A stretch of DNA of 64,000 nt from the NCBI RefSeq assembly GCF_021739025.1, contig NZ_JAKKOT010000007.1, positions 124,001 to 188,000 of the forward strand. The letters run 5' to 3'. The first letter of the stretch is position 1; every line of letters starts with the position of its first letter. This document shows, in pieces, positions 8,502 to 18,229 of this stretch. Made by a program: the position numbers and the translations under genes. Below the pieces are notes generated by a model. That model was not told where the DNA came from. It was given only the letters and a program-made list of their open reading frames with translations, and did no database searches. This stretch comes from Gordonia liuliyuniae. GTDB lineage: Bacteria; Actinomycetota; Actinomycetes; Mycobacteriales; Mycobacteriaceae.

Positions 8502-9745
8502 GCGTCGTCTCCTTCACGGATGCTCGCGAACGCCGAGCCGTCGGCCACCCGGATGCGCACGTGCGCGCCCGCGGGCAGGTCGTCGACGCTCGCCACAGCG
8601 TGCGGATGGTCGATGTCGGTGCGCTGCACCACAGCGTAGCCGCGCGCCAACGTCTGGGCGGGGCCGAGCGTCGCCAGCCGAGCGGCGAGCTGCGAGTTCC
8701 GGTGCTCTTCCACCGTCACCAGATGTCGGACGCTGCGCCGCACGTCGACGAGAGCCGCGTCCACCCGCTCCTGTCGACTGTCGATCATGGACAGCGGCCG
8801 CGCCAGCACCGGCCGGGCGAGCAGTCCGTCGAGGACACGTTGCTCACGGTGCACCCAGTTGCGCAGAGCGTGCGCGCTGCGCTCCCGCAGCGACGCGATG
8901 GAAGCCAGCTCCGCGGTAACGTCCGGGACGGCGTGTTTCGCGGCGTCGGTCGGGGTGGCGGCGCGCACGTCGGCCACCAGATCGAGCAGCGGACTGTCCG
9001 GCTCATGCCCGATCGCGCTGACCACCGGCGTCGAACAGTCCGACACCGCGCGCAGCAGCGTCTCGTCCGAGAACGGCAGCAGGTCTTCGACGCTGCCGCC
9101 GCCGCGCGCGATGATGATCACTTGGACACGCGGATCGGCGTCCAACGCCGCGAGCTCGGTGAGAATCGCGGGGACCGCCGTCGGACCCTGGACCGGTGTG
9201 TCTCGGATGTCGAAACGGACCGCAGCCCACCGTTGTTCGGCGACGGCGACGACGTCGCGCTGGGCGGCGCTGGCGCGCCCCGAGATCAGTCCGACGGTGT
9301 GCGGGAGGAAGGGGAGCGGTCGTTTGCGGCGCGCGTCGAACAGCCCTTCGGCAGCGAGCAGCCCGCGGAGCCGTTCGATCCGAGCCAGCAGTTCACCGAT
9401 GCCGACCGGCCGGATCTCGGTGATCCGCAACGACACCGTGCCACGCCCGGAATAGAAGTTCGGCCGTCCGCAGACGACGACGCGTGTCCCGTCGGTCAAC
9501 GGAACGGGACTGCGCCGCAAGATGTTCGGGTCACAGGTCACCGAGATCGACATGTCGGCCGCCGGGTCACGCAGCGTGAGGAACGCGGTGCGGGTGCCCG
9601 GGCGAGCATTGATCTGAGTGATCTGACCCTCCACCCACACCTGCCCCAGTCGGTGAATCCATTCACCGAGTTTGAAGCTGAGCGTGCGCACCGGCCACGG
9701 CGCGTCGGCCGAACTCGCCGGCGTCTGACCTCCTGGCCCGGACAT
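8498..9745 (-). CDS. xseA: Exodeoxyribonuclease VII large subunit
   Basis: A 415-residue catalytic subunit. It has an N-terminal OB-fold (about residues 20-120, with [13 protein letters not shown]), a catalytic core with [12 protein letters not shown] and [16 protein letters not shown], then a long helical region and a short C-terminal segment that binds XseB. The start at 9745 lies in the last unit of a tandem 20-bp repeat in which each unit carries a TGATG stop/start overlap, so translation is probably coupled to the upstream lipid-droplet gene. A GTG one codon earlier is possible. Confidence 0.94.
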   Translation of the reverse strand: MSGPGGQTPASSADAPWPVRTLSFKLGEWIHRLGQVWVEGQITQINARPGTRTAFLTLRDPAADMSISVTCDPNILRRSPVPLTDGTRVVVCGRPNFYSGRGTVSLRITEIRPVGIGELLARIERLRGLLAAEGLFDARRKRPLPFLPHTVGLISGRASAAQRDVVAVAEQRWAAVRFDIRDTPVQGPTAVPAILTELAALDADPRVQVIIIARGGGSVEDLLPFSDETLLRAVSDCSTPVVSAIGHEPDSPLLDLVADVRAATPTDAAKHAVPDVTAELASIASLRERSAHALRNWVHREQRVLDGLLARPVLARPLSMIDSRQERVDAALVDVRRSVRHLVTVEEHRNSQLAARLATLGPAQTLARGYAVVQRTDIDHPHAVASVDDLPAGAHVRIRVADGSAFASIREGDDA

Positions 9746-9790
9746 CACTGGTCTGATCCAGACATCACTGGCCTGATCCTGACATCACTG
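9741..9790. repeat. 20-bp tandem repeat, 2.5 copies, at xseA start
   Basis: Units at 9741-9760 and 9761-9780 differ at two positions, with a partial third at 9781-9790. On the minus strand each unit reads CAGTGATGTC, so a TGA stop overlaps an ATG. This creates two six-codon ORFs (9765-9785 starting MSGSGQ, and 9745-9765 starting MSGSDQ) between the stop of the lipid-droplet gene and the start of xseA. Confidence 0.9.
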
Positions 9791-10483
9791 GGCGCTGTCG
9801 GCCTTCTTCTGTTCGGCGGCGACGCGGTTGTCGATCATCGTCACGAACGGCGACCGGTTGCGGTTGGCGCGCTCGTACTCGGCGAGCGCCTGCAGATCGG
9901 CGAGCGACAGCGAACGGACCTTGGCGCGCACCTGGGCGAGCGTCAACGTGTCGTAGTCGAGGTCGACGACGATCTGCGGCCCCGTGGCCGACGACGACGC
10001 AGCGGGCGCGGCCTCGGTCGCACCGGGCGCGACGTCGGCGGTCGACGAACTGTAGAGCGCGAATCGACCCGCACCAGGCTCGGCCGCGGATTCCGTCTGG
10101 ACGGATTCCGTCGGGACTGGTTCCGTCTGGACTGGTTCAGCGGCCGGCTTCGCTGCGACGGGCTCGGCTGCCTCCGGCGTGACCGCCATGGCCTTCGCCG
10201 CCGCCGGTTTCGCAGGCGCGGGCGGCAGCGTGTCATCGTCGTCTTCGTCGAATGTCGCCCACGCAGGCTGCTCTTCGGCCTTGTCGAAGATCGGCGCGAG
10301 CACGTCGTCGCCCTTGATGGCGAGTTCGGCGATGTTCTGCTGCAGACGCATCCCGGCCTGCAGTGCAGAGCTGACCGCCGACATCGGCAGCGTGACGACG
10401 CGCGTGGGCAGTTTCCGGGTCTCCTCGACGGTCGTGGCCAGCAGACCGGCGACCACACGAGCGGGGTACGGAGGACGATTCAT
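9785..10483 (-). CDS. Lipid droplet-associated protein (Rv1109c/MLDS-like)
   Basis: A 232-residue protein. The N-terminal 75 residues form amphipathic helices ([21 protein letters not shown] onwards) typical of the microorganism lipid-droplet small protein family of Rhodococcus and mycobacteria. Residues 80-165 are an Ala/Pro/Glu-rich spacer with short repeats ([15 protein letters not shown]). The C-terminal 60 residues form a helical domain with [19 protein letters not shown] and LLAYERANR-like sequence. It probably coats intracellular triacylglycerol droplets. The position between xseA and ispH matches Rv1109c. It is divergent from ispH, with 34 bp between coding regions. Confidence 0.82.
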   Translation of the reverse strand: MNRPPYPARVVAGLLATTVEETRKLPTRVVTLPMSAVSSALQAGMRLQQNIAELAIKGDDVLAPIFDKAEEQPAWATFDEDDDDTLPPAPAKPAAAKAMAVTPEAAEPVAAKPAAEPVQTEPVPTESVQTESAAEPGAGRFALYSSSTADVAPGATEAAPAASSSATGPQIVVDLDYDTLTLAQVRAKVRSLSLADLQALAEYERANRNRSPFVTMIDNRVAAEQKKADSAQ

Positions 10484-10517
10484 GTACTTAGCTTCTCACA
10501 GCCGTACGATTGGTGTT

Positions 10518-11471
10518 ATGGCTGAATCCAAGCGTGTCCTTCTCGCCTCCCCGCGCGGCTACTGCGCGGGAGTCGACCGTGCCGTCGAGGCCGTGGAACG
10601 GGCGCTCGACAAGCACGGTGCGCCGGTATACGTCCGAAAGGAGATCGTCCACAACCGGCACGTGGTCGAAACCCTCTCCGATCGGGGCGCGATCTTCGTC
10701 AACGAGACCGACGAGGTGCCGGAGAGCGCGATCGTCGTCTTCTCCGCGCACGGCGTGTCCCCGGAAGTGCACCGCACCGCGGCTGAACGAAGCCTGCAGA
10801 CCATCGACGCCACCTGCCCGCTGGTCACCAAGGTGCACCAGGAGGCGAAGCGTTTCGCCCGCGACGACTACGACATCGTCCTCATCGGCCACGAGGGCCA
10901 CGAGGAGGTCGAAGGCACGTCAGGCGAGGCGCCCGAACACATCCAGCTGGTGGACGGCCCCGACGCCGTCGATCAGGTGCAGGTCCGCGACCCCGAGCGC
11001 GTCGTCTGGTTGTCGCAGACCACGCTGTCGGTGGACGAGACGATGCAGACGGTCAAGCGGCTGCGGGAGAAGTTTCCGCTGCTCAACGATCCGCCGTCGG
11101 ACGACATCTGCTACGCCACCCAGAACCGTCAGGTGGCCGTGAAGGCGATGGCTCCGAAATGCGATCTGGTGATCGTCGTCGGGTCGAAGAACTCGTCCAA
11201 CTCGGTCCGCCTCGTCGAAGTGGCGCTGCAGAACGGTGCGAAGTCCTCGTACCTCGTCGACTACGCGCGAGAGATCGATCCGACGTGGCTCGACGGTGTG
11301 ACGACCGTCGGCCTGACCTCGGGCGCATCGGTGCCCGAGGTGCTGGTGCGCGGTGTGGTCGACCTGCTCGCCGAGCACGGCTTCAACGACGTCGAGACCG
11401 TCACCACCGCAGAGGAGACGTTGACGTTCGCGCTCCCGCGGGAGCTGCGGCCCGCACGAACCGCCAACTGA
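10518..11471 (+). CDS. ispH: 4-hydroxy-3-methylbut-2-enyl diphosphate reductase
   Basis: A 317-residue [4Fe-4S] enzyme catalysing the last MEP-pathway step, making IPP and DMAPP from HMBPP. The three cluster cysteines are Cys16 (PRGYCAG), Cys100 (ATCPLV) and Cys198 ([10 protein letters not shown]); the catalytic Glu/His region is in [11 protein letters not shown]. The ATG at 10518 begins [10 protein letters not shown], matching family N-termini; the long upstream frame is antisense to the lipid-droplet gene. Its last 71 bp overlap the end of mycP on the other strand. Confidence 0.96.
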   Translation: MAESKRVLLASPRGYCAGVDRAVEAVERALDKHGAPVYVRKEIVHNRHVVETLSDRGAIFVNETDEVPESAIVVFSAHGVSPEVHRTAAERSLQTIDATCPLVTKVHQEAKRFARDDYDIVLIGHEGHEEVEGTSGEAPEHIQLVDGPDAVDQVQVRDPERVVWLSQTTLSVDETMQTVKRLREKFPLLNDPPSDDICYATQNRQVAVKAMAPKCDLVIVVGSKNSSNSVRLVEVALQNGAKSSYLVDYAREIDPTWLDGVTTVGLTSGASVPEVLVRGVVDLLAEHGFNDVETVTTAEETLTFALPRELRPARTAN

Positions 11472-12720
11472 CGGCGAGCAGGAGCGCCGCGAGCGCCACG
11501 GTGACGAGGATGCGTCCGGCGCCACCGGGCCCGTGTCCAGGCGGGGAGGGAGCGTCGACGGCGTGCCCGACCGCCGGATCCGGTCGCGACGGCAGGTGTG
11601 CGGTGAGAGCGGCGACGGGGTCGATGATCCCGGCGCCGAGAGCTCCGTCGTGGCCGCCGCCGTGCGCGGTCGCGACGATCCGCTCGATCACCTCGGCCGC
11701 CGACAGATCCGGGAACCGGGACCGCACCAGCGCGACGGTGCCCGCGACGTACGCGGCGGCGTAACTGGTTCCGGCCAGCGGGCTAGCGCCGTCGGCGCCT
11801 GCCAACGCGTACACCGGACGAGGGCCGCGGGTGGTCGGGGCGATGCTGACGACGTCGGTGCCGGGTGCGCCGACCGACACCCACGGCCCCCGGAGACTGA
11901 ACGAGGCCGCGGTGCCGTCGGCCGCCTGCGCGGCGCCGACGGTCACGACCAGAGGCGCGAACCGGGCGGGCGTGGCGACGGTCTTGATGTCGGTGGCCGG
12001 ATCCGGATTCTGTTCCCGGCACGACGTCGCGTCCGCGAGGTTGCCCGCAGCGGTCACCACGACGACGTCCTTGGCGAGCGCGTACTGCAACGCCTGGCCG
12101 ACGGCGTCGTCGCCGAGCACCTCCGACGGCGCAAGACAGGCCGTCTCCGAGATGTTGACGACGTCCGCGCGGAGGTCGACGGCGCGCACGATCGCCTTGG
12201 CCAGCGTCGCGAGCGGGCCGTAACCGACGCCGACCGTCGCCTCCGCGGCGTTCGCGGCCCGGGACGTCTTCGCGCGGAACGCGCCGGACGACTGCCGGAT
12301 GGAGACGATCCGCGCTGCGGGTGCGACGCCGACGAATCCGTCACCGGGATCGCTTCGCGCGGCGATGATTCCGGCGACCAGCGTGCCGTGGACGTCGCAG
12401 TCGGACAAGCCGTCGTCGCCGGACACATAGTCGCCGCCCGCGACGAGCCCCGGCAGTCGACGATGCGGTGTCACACCGGTGTCGATGACCGCGACGGTGA
12501 CCCCTTCGCCGCGGCTGAATCGGTGCGCAGCGGCGACGTCGAGCAGGTCGTGGCCTGCCGGGACGTCGGCGGCGGCCGTCGCGACCGGGCGGGCGCACCG
12601 CGCATGCTGTTCGGTCGGCGTCAACGGGCCGAACGGCGCCGCCGACGGGATGGCCGACGCGATTCCCGGGCACGAGGTCAGGAGCAGGAGGGCGGCCGCG
12701 GCCGCCCGCACCACGCGCAC
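11401..12720 (-). CDS. mycP: Type VII secretion-associated mycosin protease
   Basis: A 439-residue subtilisin-like protease. It has an N-terminal signal peptide ([21 protein letters not shown]), catalytic Asp80 (VAVIDTGV), His111 ([11 protein letters not shown]), oxyanion Asn227 (TAAGN) and Ser319 ([12 protein letters not shown]), and a C-terminal membrane helix ([19 protein letters not shown]). Mycosins are periplasmic parts of the ESX apparatus needed for complex stability. The GTG at 12720 lies one base after the eccD stop; a GTG at 12714 is an alternative. The neighbours identify the ESX-4 type. Unusually, its 3' end overlaps ispH, whereas eccB is the expected neighbour in mycobacteria. 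Confidence 0.9.
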   Translation of the reverse strand: MRVVRAAAAALLLLTSCPGIASAIPSAAPFGPLTPTEQHARCARPVATAAADVPAGHDLLDVAAAHRFSRGEGVTVAVIDTGVTPHRRLPGLVAGGDYVSGDDGLSDCDVHGTLVAGIIAARSDPGDGFVGVAPAARIVSIRQSSGAFRAKTSRAANAAEATVGVGYGPLATLAKAIVRAVDLRADVVNISETACLAPSEVLGDDAVGQALQYALAKDVVVVTAAGNLADATSCREQNPDPATDIKTVATPARFAPLVVTVGAAQAADGTAASFSLRGPWVSVGAPGTDVVSIAPTTRGPRPVYALAGADGASPLAGTSYAAAYVAGTVALVRSRFPDLSAAEVIERIVATAHGGGHDGALGAGIIDPVAALTAHLPSRPDPAVGHAVDAPSPPGHGPGGAGRILVTVALAALLLAVSWRFVRAAAPAGARTSTSPLRW

Positions 12721-12721
12721 G

Positions 12722-14176
12722 TCACCACTCGCGGACGAGTCGGTACGCGTCGAGCACCCACAACAGGAGCGGCACCACGACGACGAGGATGCCGATCTGG
12801 ACGAGTTCCACGGCCCGCACCTGCAGCGGCGAGAAGTCGCGTCCCGCGGCCACCGTCCCGACGAGGAGCCCCGCCGCGCCCAGCGCGGCCGCCGCACACA
12901 TCGCGGTGACCGCCGTCGACGATCCTGAGCCGACCTGGATCGGGCCCACGCACATTGCGGCGACGATGATCCCGGCGACAGCGCACGCCCCACTCAGGAT
13001 GAGTGCCGTCGACTGGATGCGATCGGCGTGGACGCGTCCGCGGACCAGCAGCGACGCCGCTGCCGCCGCACAGTACGCGAGGACGACGGTGTCGGGCGAT
13101 CCGACGGCGGCCGTCACGGTCACCGCGACCACGATCCAAACCCCGGCGCCTGCCAGGATCCCGGTCAGGTACGACGATGCCGCCGCGGTCCGCCGGGAGA
13201 GTGCTGCGAGGTCGCCGAGGGCGAGGTCGGCGAGGGCGCCGAGCGGATCGGCGGGGACAGGACCGAGGGCGTCGACGCCGTCGACCACCGAACGTCGGGC
13301 CGTCGGGTCACCGGTCGGCGGCGCAGCCACCGGCACCGGCGGCAGCGGGAGGCCGCCGAGTGCGATCGCGATCCGGCTCGCCGACGGCAGCAGCAGGACA
13401 CCCATCGCCGCGGACGTCGCCGCGATCGACAGCGGCGGAGCCGACCACACCGACGCGAGCCCGCCGGTCAGCGCGGCGCCGAGCCCGACCGTCGCGATCG
13501 CGGTGTGCAGTGCCGCGGCCGTTCCGGTCCCGCGATGGCCGAGCACCGCGAGCGTCCCGGCGACGACGCCGGCGAGAGCGACCTGCGCGGGCAGTCCGCC
13601 ACCGCCGGCCGCGACGCCTGCGGCCGCACCGAACACGCACGCGGTGACGGACAGGGTCGCGCACAGCCGTGGATCGGAGCCGAGCCTGCGGCCGGTCAAC
13701 GCGGCGACCATCGACACGGCCGCCGCCACCGGCGTGAACAGCAGGGGAGCGGCGGCATCGCCCGCGTAGACCGCGACGATCGCTGCCACAGCCGAGACGA
13801 CCGCGGCCAGCAGGACGGCCGCGTATGCGGCCCACCGCGCGGAATCGGCCGTCCACTCGCTGCGGGATTCGCGCGTCAACGCCGTGACGCCTGCCGCCAC
13901 GTCATCGACCATCGCGCCGGGGCTCTCCGGCGGGTCGTCGGTCAGCACGAGGAGGTCGCCGTCGTGCACGTCCGCACCTTGCAGAGTCGCGGTGGTGGGC
14001 AGCGGCGGCCCGCCCACGCGGGCCAGCGTCCAACAGGCGCCCGTCGCGTCGACGTGCAGCAGTGCGAGCAGATCGGGCAGCAGCGCGGCCAGTGGGACGT
14101 CCGCCGGTGCGGCCACGTCGACTTGGGTGCGTCCCCCGATCACCGAGATCCGAACGGATTCAGTCACAACGGTCAT
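12722..14176 (-). CDS. eccD: Type VII secretion integral membrane protein EccD
   Basis: A 484-residue protein. The first 90 residues form a ubiquitin-like cytoplasmic domain (VRISVIGGRTQVDVAAPADVP start), followed by about eleven membrane helices from residue 120 to the end, the standard EccD layout; family length is about 470-510. EccD dimers line the membrane pore of ESX complexes. The start is the ATG at 14176 (MTVVTESVRIS); the longer frame upstream is antisense to eccC. It is divergent from eccC, with 111 bp between, which should hold both promoters. Confidence 0.9.
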   Translation of the reverse strand: MTVVTESVRISVIGGRTQVDVAAPADVPLAALLPDLLALLHVDATGACWTLARVGGPPLPTTATLQGADVHDGDLLVLTDDPPESPGAMVDDVAAGVTALTRESRSEWTADSARWAAYAAVLLAAVVSAVAAIVAVYAGDAAAPLLFTPVAAAVSMVAALTGRRLGSDPRLCATLSVTACVFGAAAGVAAGGGGLPAQVALAGVVAGTLAVLGHRGTGTAAALHTAIATVGLGAALTGGLASVWSAPPLSIAATSAAMGVLLLPSASRIAIALGGLPLPPVPVAAPPTGDPTARRSVVDGVDALGPVPADPLGALADLALGDLAALSRRTAAASSYLTGILAGAGVWIVVAVTVTAAVGSPDTVVLAYCAAAAASLLVRGRVHADRIQSTALILSGACAVAGIIVAAMCVGPIQVGSGSSTAVTAMCAAAALGAAGLLVGTVAAGRDFSPLQVRAVELVQIGILVVVVPLLLWVLDAYRLVREW

Positions 14177-14287
14177 TTCGCAAACCCTCCCCCGAGGTTC
14201 GGTGTACAACCAGTGCATCGCCGCGAGGCGACGATGGCGTCGAGATAACCACTTCGACGCGATCGGTGTGGGGGATTCGGGGGAATC

Positions 14288-17200
14288 ATGAACACAGAGA
14301 GCTTTTCGGGCACGAACGCGGCAAGCTGGACGCCGACGATCGGTCACCGGCGTCGTCCTCGGCCGCCGCGGACCGCGCCGCCACCCGGCGATCTGACTCT
14401 GGCGCCGCCGCCCGAACTGGCGCGGGCCGTCCCGCAGAACATGCTGCTCCGGCTGATGCCCGCCGTCATGGTGATCGCCGTCGTCGGAATGATCGCCATG
14501 ATGGCCGTGACCGGCGGTCGGTCGGCGTTCGCGAACCCGCTGTTCCTCATGTTTCCGCTGATGATGGTGATGTCGATGGTCGGGATGGTGGCCTCCGGCG
14601 GGCGCGGCGGCCCCGCCCGGGCCGCCGAAGTAAACGAAGACCGCAAGGACTATCTTCGGCATCTGGCGGCATTGCGCGACACCGCGGACGAGGCGGCCGC
14701 CGTCCAACGTGCGGACACCGAACGCGATCATCCCGACCCGCGGTCGCTCGCGTCACTGATCGGGACGGCCCGCATGTGGGAGCGGCGGCCGTCCGACGAT
14801 GACTTCGGCGACGTCCGGATCGGGCTCGGCGCACATCGGCTCGCAGGCGACCTGACGCCGCCGGAGACCGCGCCCGTGGAGAACGTCGAACCCGTGTCGG
14901 CGGTGGCGCTGCGCAGATTCGTGCAGGCCCGGTCGGCGGTGCCCGGCCTGGCGACGGCGCTCGCCCTGCGTGGGTTCCCCGCGGTCAGCCTGTCCGGACC
15001 GCACGACGACGTCCACGCTCTCATGCGGTCGGTGGTCTGCCGACTCGCCGTCCAACACGGTCCCGACCATCTCGGCGTCGCAGTCGCCGTCGCCGACCCG
15101 ATCGCCCCGCACTGGGACTGGATCAAGTGGTTGCCGCACGTCGGGCACCCCGAACGGGTGGACGGGCTCGGTCCGACACGGATGATCTACCGATCGCTCG
15201 CCGCACTCGAAGACGATCTGGCCGACCACCTCGCCGACCGTGGCCGCTTCTCGCGGACCGACCCGTCGCCGGGGTTACGGCATCTTCTGGTGATCGTCGG
15301 CGACGAGGCGTTGACCGGCGAGGAGGAGTTGATGCTCGGTGCAGGCCTCGACGGCGTCACCGTCCTCGAACTCGGCGAGACCGCCGACTCGCTGGCTGCC
15401 CGCCGCGGACTGTCGTTGATCGTCGACAGGGATCGACTGTCGGCGAGAACTGCTGCAGGAGTTGAGGAGTTCGCGACCGCCGACGCGTGCGGGCTCGCGA
15501 ACGCCGAGGCCATCGCGCGGCGGCTGGCACGGTATCGGCCTGCGTCGTTCGGTGCGCTCGCCGACCTCGACACCCCGATCACCGCCGCCGACCCCGGTCT
15601 GCCCGGGCTCCTCGGCGTCCCCGATGCGGGCGGTTTCGACCCGTCCCTGGCCTGGCGTGGCCGACACGGTGCGCAACGTCTACGCGTCCCGATCGGCTAC
15701 ACGGTCGACGGGACGCCCGTCGACCTCGACCTCAAAGAGAGCGCCCACGGCGGGATGGGACCCCACGGGCTGTGTGTCGGGGCGACCGGATCAGGTAAAT
15801 CCGAACTGCTCAGGACCCTCGTACTCGGCTTGATGGCCACGCATTCGCCCGACGAACTGAACCTCGTCCTGGTCGACTTCAAAGGCGGCGCAACGTTTCT
15901 CGGCCTAGAGTCGTCGAATCATGTCGCGGCCGTCATCACGAACCTCGAACACGAGTTGGAGATGGTCGACCGGATGGCCGACGCGCTCTCCGGCGAACTG
16001 CACCGCCGCCAGGAACTGCTGCGCGCGGCGGGCAACTTCGCGAACGTCACCGATTACGAGCGGGCCCGCGCCGCGGGCGCCGACCTGCCGCCGTTGCCCG
16101 CGCTGGTCGTCGTCGTCGACGAATTCTCCGAACTGCTCGCACAGAAGCCGGACTTCGCCGAACTGTTCGTCGCGATCGGCCGACTCGGACGGTCGTTGCA
16201 CATCCACCTGCTCCTCGCCTCGCAACGATTGGAGGAAGGGCGTCTACGCGGACTCGACAGCCACCTGTCGTACCGGATCGGGTTGAAGACATTCTCCGCC
16301 AACGAATCCCGCACCGTGCTCGGAGTACCCGACGCCTACCATCTGCCGAGCGAACCGGGGGCCGCCTACCTCAAATGCGACTCGTCGACGCCGGTGCGCT
16401 TCCGGACGTCGTACGTGTCCGGGCCGTACACCCCGCCTGCCGCCGACGCCGTCGCCGGAGAACGCGGGCCAGCGGGCGTCGTCCGCATCTGGAACGCCGA
16501 CACCATAGTGCGACTGCCCGCCGACGACGAGGAACCCGCCGAGCACGAGACCGACACGATGGCGCCGACCGTGTTGGCGACACTCGTCGGACGGATCGAC
16601 GGCCACGGCTCACGACCGCACCCGGTGTGGCTGCCGCCGCTGGAACCCGCGATCGGCCTCGACACCGTGCTCGCCGAGACCGGCGGTTCGCCCGGCCGAC
16701 TCCGCACGGTCCTCGGCATCGTCGACCGCCCCTACGATCAGCGGCGCGACCCGCTGCTCGTCGACCTCTCCGGCGCCGCCGGTCACGCGGCGGTCGTCGG
16801 CGGGCCGCGATCGGGCAAGTCGAGCGCGCTCTGCACCCTCATCGCCGGCCTCGCGCTCGGCCACGCACCCGGCGAGGCGAGCGTGTACTGCCTCGACTTC
16901 GGCGGCGGAGCGCTCGCCGCGATCGCCGGACTGCCGCACGTCGGCGGCGTCGCGCCGCGCACTAGGCCGGACGCGGTGCGCCGCACCGTCGCCGAAGTGG
17001 CCGGTGTCCTCACCGCGCGAGAAGCGGCCGCGCCGGACGGCCTCGACGACGGGTACGGCGACGTCTTCCTGGTGATCGACGGGTTCGGCGTCCTGCGCAA
17101 CGAGTTCGAAGAATTAGAAGAACAGGTGACCGACCTCGTCGCACGCGGCCTCGCATACCGGGTGCACGTACTGGTCGCCGCCGCGCGCTGGGCCGACATC

Positions 17201-18229
17201 CGACCGAGCGTGAAAGACCTGCTCGGCACCAGGATCGAACTGAAACTCGGCGACGCCCTCGACTCCGAGATGGACCGTCGCAGTGCCGCGCGCGTGCCCG
17301 CAGACCGGCCCGGCCGCGGCATCACCGCAGACGGACTGCACCTGCTGATCGCCTCGCCGAGCATCGACGGATCGACGACGGCCCTCGTCGACGAGGTCGC
17401 CGCACGGTATCCCGACGAGCGGGCGCCCGCCGTCCGGACCCTCACGACGCAACTGACGGCAGCCGAGTTCGCCGCCCACGAACAGCCGTCGAGCCCCGGG
17501 CAGGTCGCGATCGGGCTCGGGGAGGCCGAACTTGCGCCGTTCGTCGTCGACTTCGCCCGCGAAGCGCACCTGCTGGTGTTCGGCGACGCCGAGTCCGGCA
17601 AGACCAACACACTGCGCGTGCTGGTGGGCGGGCTCGTCGCATCCGGGCCCGCGACCGATGTGAAGATCGTGCTCGTCGACTACCGGCGGACCCTGCTCGG
17701 CGCCGTCACCGGCGACCACCTCGCCGGATACGCGACGTCGACCCGGACAGCGGCGCCGATGATGGCGCAACTCGCCGAATTCCTCACCGCCCGGCTGCCC
17801 GCCGACGACGTCAGCGCCGACGACCTCGCCGACCGCAGTTGGTGGACCGGACCCGACGTCTACCTGGTGATCGACGACTACGACCTCGTCACGAGCCCCG
17901 CCGGAAACCCGCTCGCACCGATCGCCGACCTCCTCGGCCACGCCCGCGACATCGGGCTGCGGGTGATCCTCGCGCGCCGGTCGGGCGGTATCGGGCGTGC
18001 CCTGTTCGACCCGTTCATCGCCCGCATGCGGGACCTCTCGTGCGACGTGTTCCTGATGGCGGGCGACCCCGACGAGGGCTACATCGTCGGCAGGCATCGG
18101 ATGCGCAAGCTCGGCGTCGGGCGAGGCGAATACATCTCGCGGAGCCGTCGCGCCGAAGCCGTCCAGGTGGTCGCACCCGACATGGTCGCACCAGACGGGG
18201 TCGCACCAGACGGGGGGACCGACCGGTGA
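14288..18229 (+). CDS. eccC: Type VII secretion protein EccC (fused EccCa/EccCb)
   Basis: A 1313-residue motor ATPase of the ESX system. Two membrane helices (about residues 55-100) precede a DUF-type stalk domain and three FtsK/SpoIIIE ATPase modules with Walker A motifs GATGSGKS (about 498), GGPRSGKS (about 838) and GDAESGKT (about 1099). The first module has a canonical Walker B (VLVDFKGG); the second has CLDFGGG and the third VLVDYRR, consistent with degenerate regulatory modules. The C-terminal module normally binds substrate signal sequences. The ATG at 14288 follows a G-rich SD. Its stop overlaps the next gene by 4 bp. Confidence 0.95.
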   Translation: MNTESFSGTNAASWTPTIGHRRRPRPPRTAPPPGDLTLAPPPELARAVPQNMLLRLMPAVMVIAVVGMIAMMAVTGGRSAFANPLFLMFPLMMVMSMVGMVASGGRGGPARAAEVNEDRKDYLRHLAALRDTADEAAAVQRADTERDHPDPRSLASLIGTARMWERRPSDDDFGDVRIGLGAHRLAGDLTPPETAPVENVEPVSAVALRRFVQARSAVPGLATALALRGFPAVSLSGPHDDVHALMRSVVCRLAVQHGPDHLGVAVAVADPIAPHWDWIKWLPHVGHPERVDGLGPTRMIYRSLAALEDDLADHLADRGRFSRTDPSPGLRHLLVIVGDEALTGEEELMLGAGLDGVTVLELGETADSLAARRGLSLIVDRDRLSARTAAGVEEFATADACGLANAEAIARRLARYRPASFGALADLDTPITAADPGLPGLLGVPDAGGFDPSLAWRGRHGAQRLRVPIGYTVDGTPVDLDLKESAHGGMGPHGLCVGATGSGKSELLRTLVLGLMATHSPDELNLVLVDFKGGATFLGLESSNHVAAVITNLEHELEMVDRMADALSGELHRRQELLRAAGNFANVTDYERARAAGADLPPLPALVVVVDEFSELLAQKPDFAELFVAIGRLGRSLHIHLLLASQRLEEGRLRGLDSHLSYRIGLKTFSANESRTVLGVPDAYHLPSEPGAAYLKCDSSTPVRFRTSYVSGPYTPPAADAVAGERGPAGVVRIWNADTIVRLPADDEEPAEHETDTMAPTVLATLVGRIDGHGSRPHPVWLPPLEPAIGLDTVLAETGGSPGRLRTVLGIVDRPYDQRRDPLLVDLSGAAGHAAVVGGPRSGKSSALCTLIAGLALGHAPGEASVYCLDFGGGALAAIAGLPHVGGVAPRTRPDAVRRTVAEVAGVLTAREAAAPDGLDDGYGDVFLVIDGFGVLRNEFEELEEQVTDLVARGLAYRVHVLVAAARWADIRPSVKDLLGTRIELKLGDALDSEMDRRSAARVPADRPGRGITADGLHLLIASPSIDGSTTALVDEVAARYPDERAPAVRTLTTQLTAAEFAAHEQPSSPGQVAIGLGEAELAPFVVDFAREAHLLVFGDAESGKTNTLRVLVGGLVASGPATDVKIVLVDYRRTLLGAVTGDHLAGYATSTRTAAPMMAQLAEFLTARLPADDVSADDLADRSWWTGPDVYLVIDDYDLVTSPAGNPLAPIADLLGHARDIGLRVILARRSGGIGRALFDPFIARMRDLSCDVFLMAGDPDEGYIVGRHRMRKLGVGRGEYISRSRRAEAVQVVAPDMVAPDGVAPDGGTDR

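Noticed and set aside
12789-14248. Long plus-strand ORFs antisense to eccD (326 and 406 codons)
   Set aside because: Ala/Arg-rich shadow sequence opposite a well-supported EccD.
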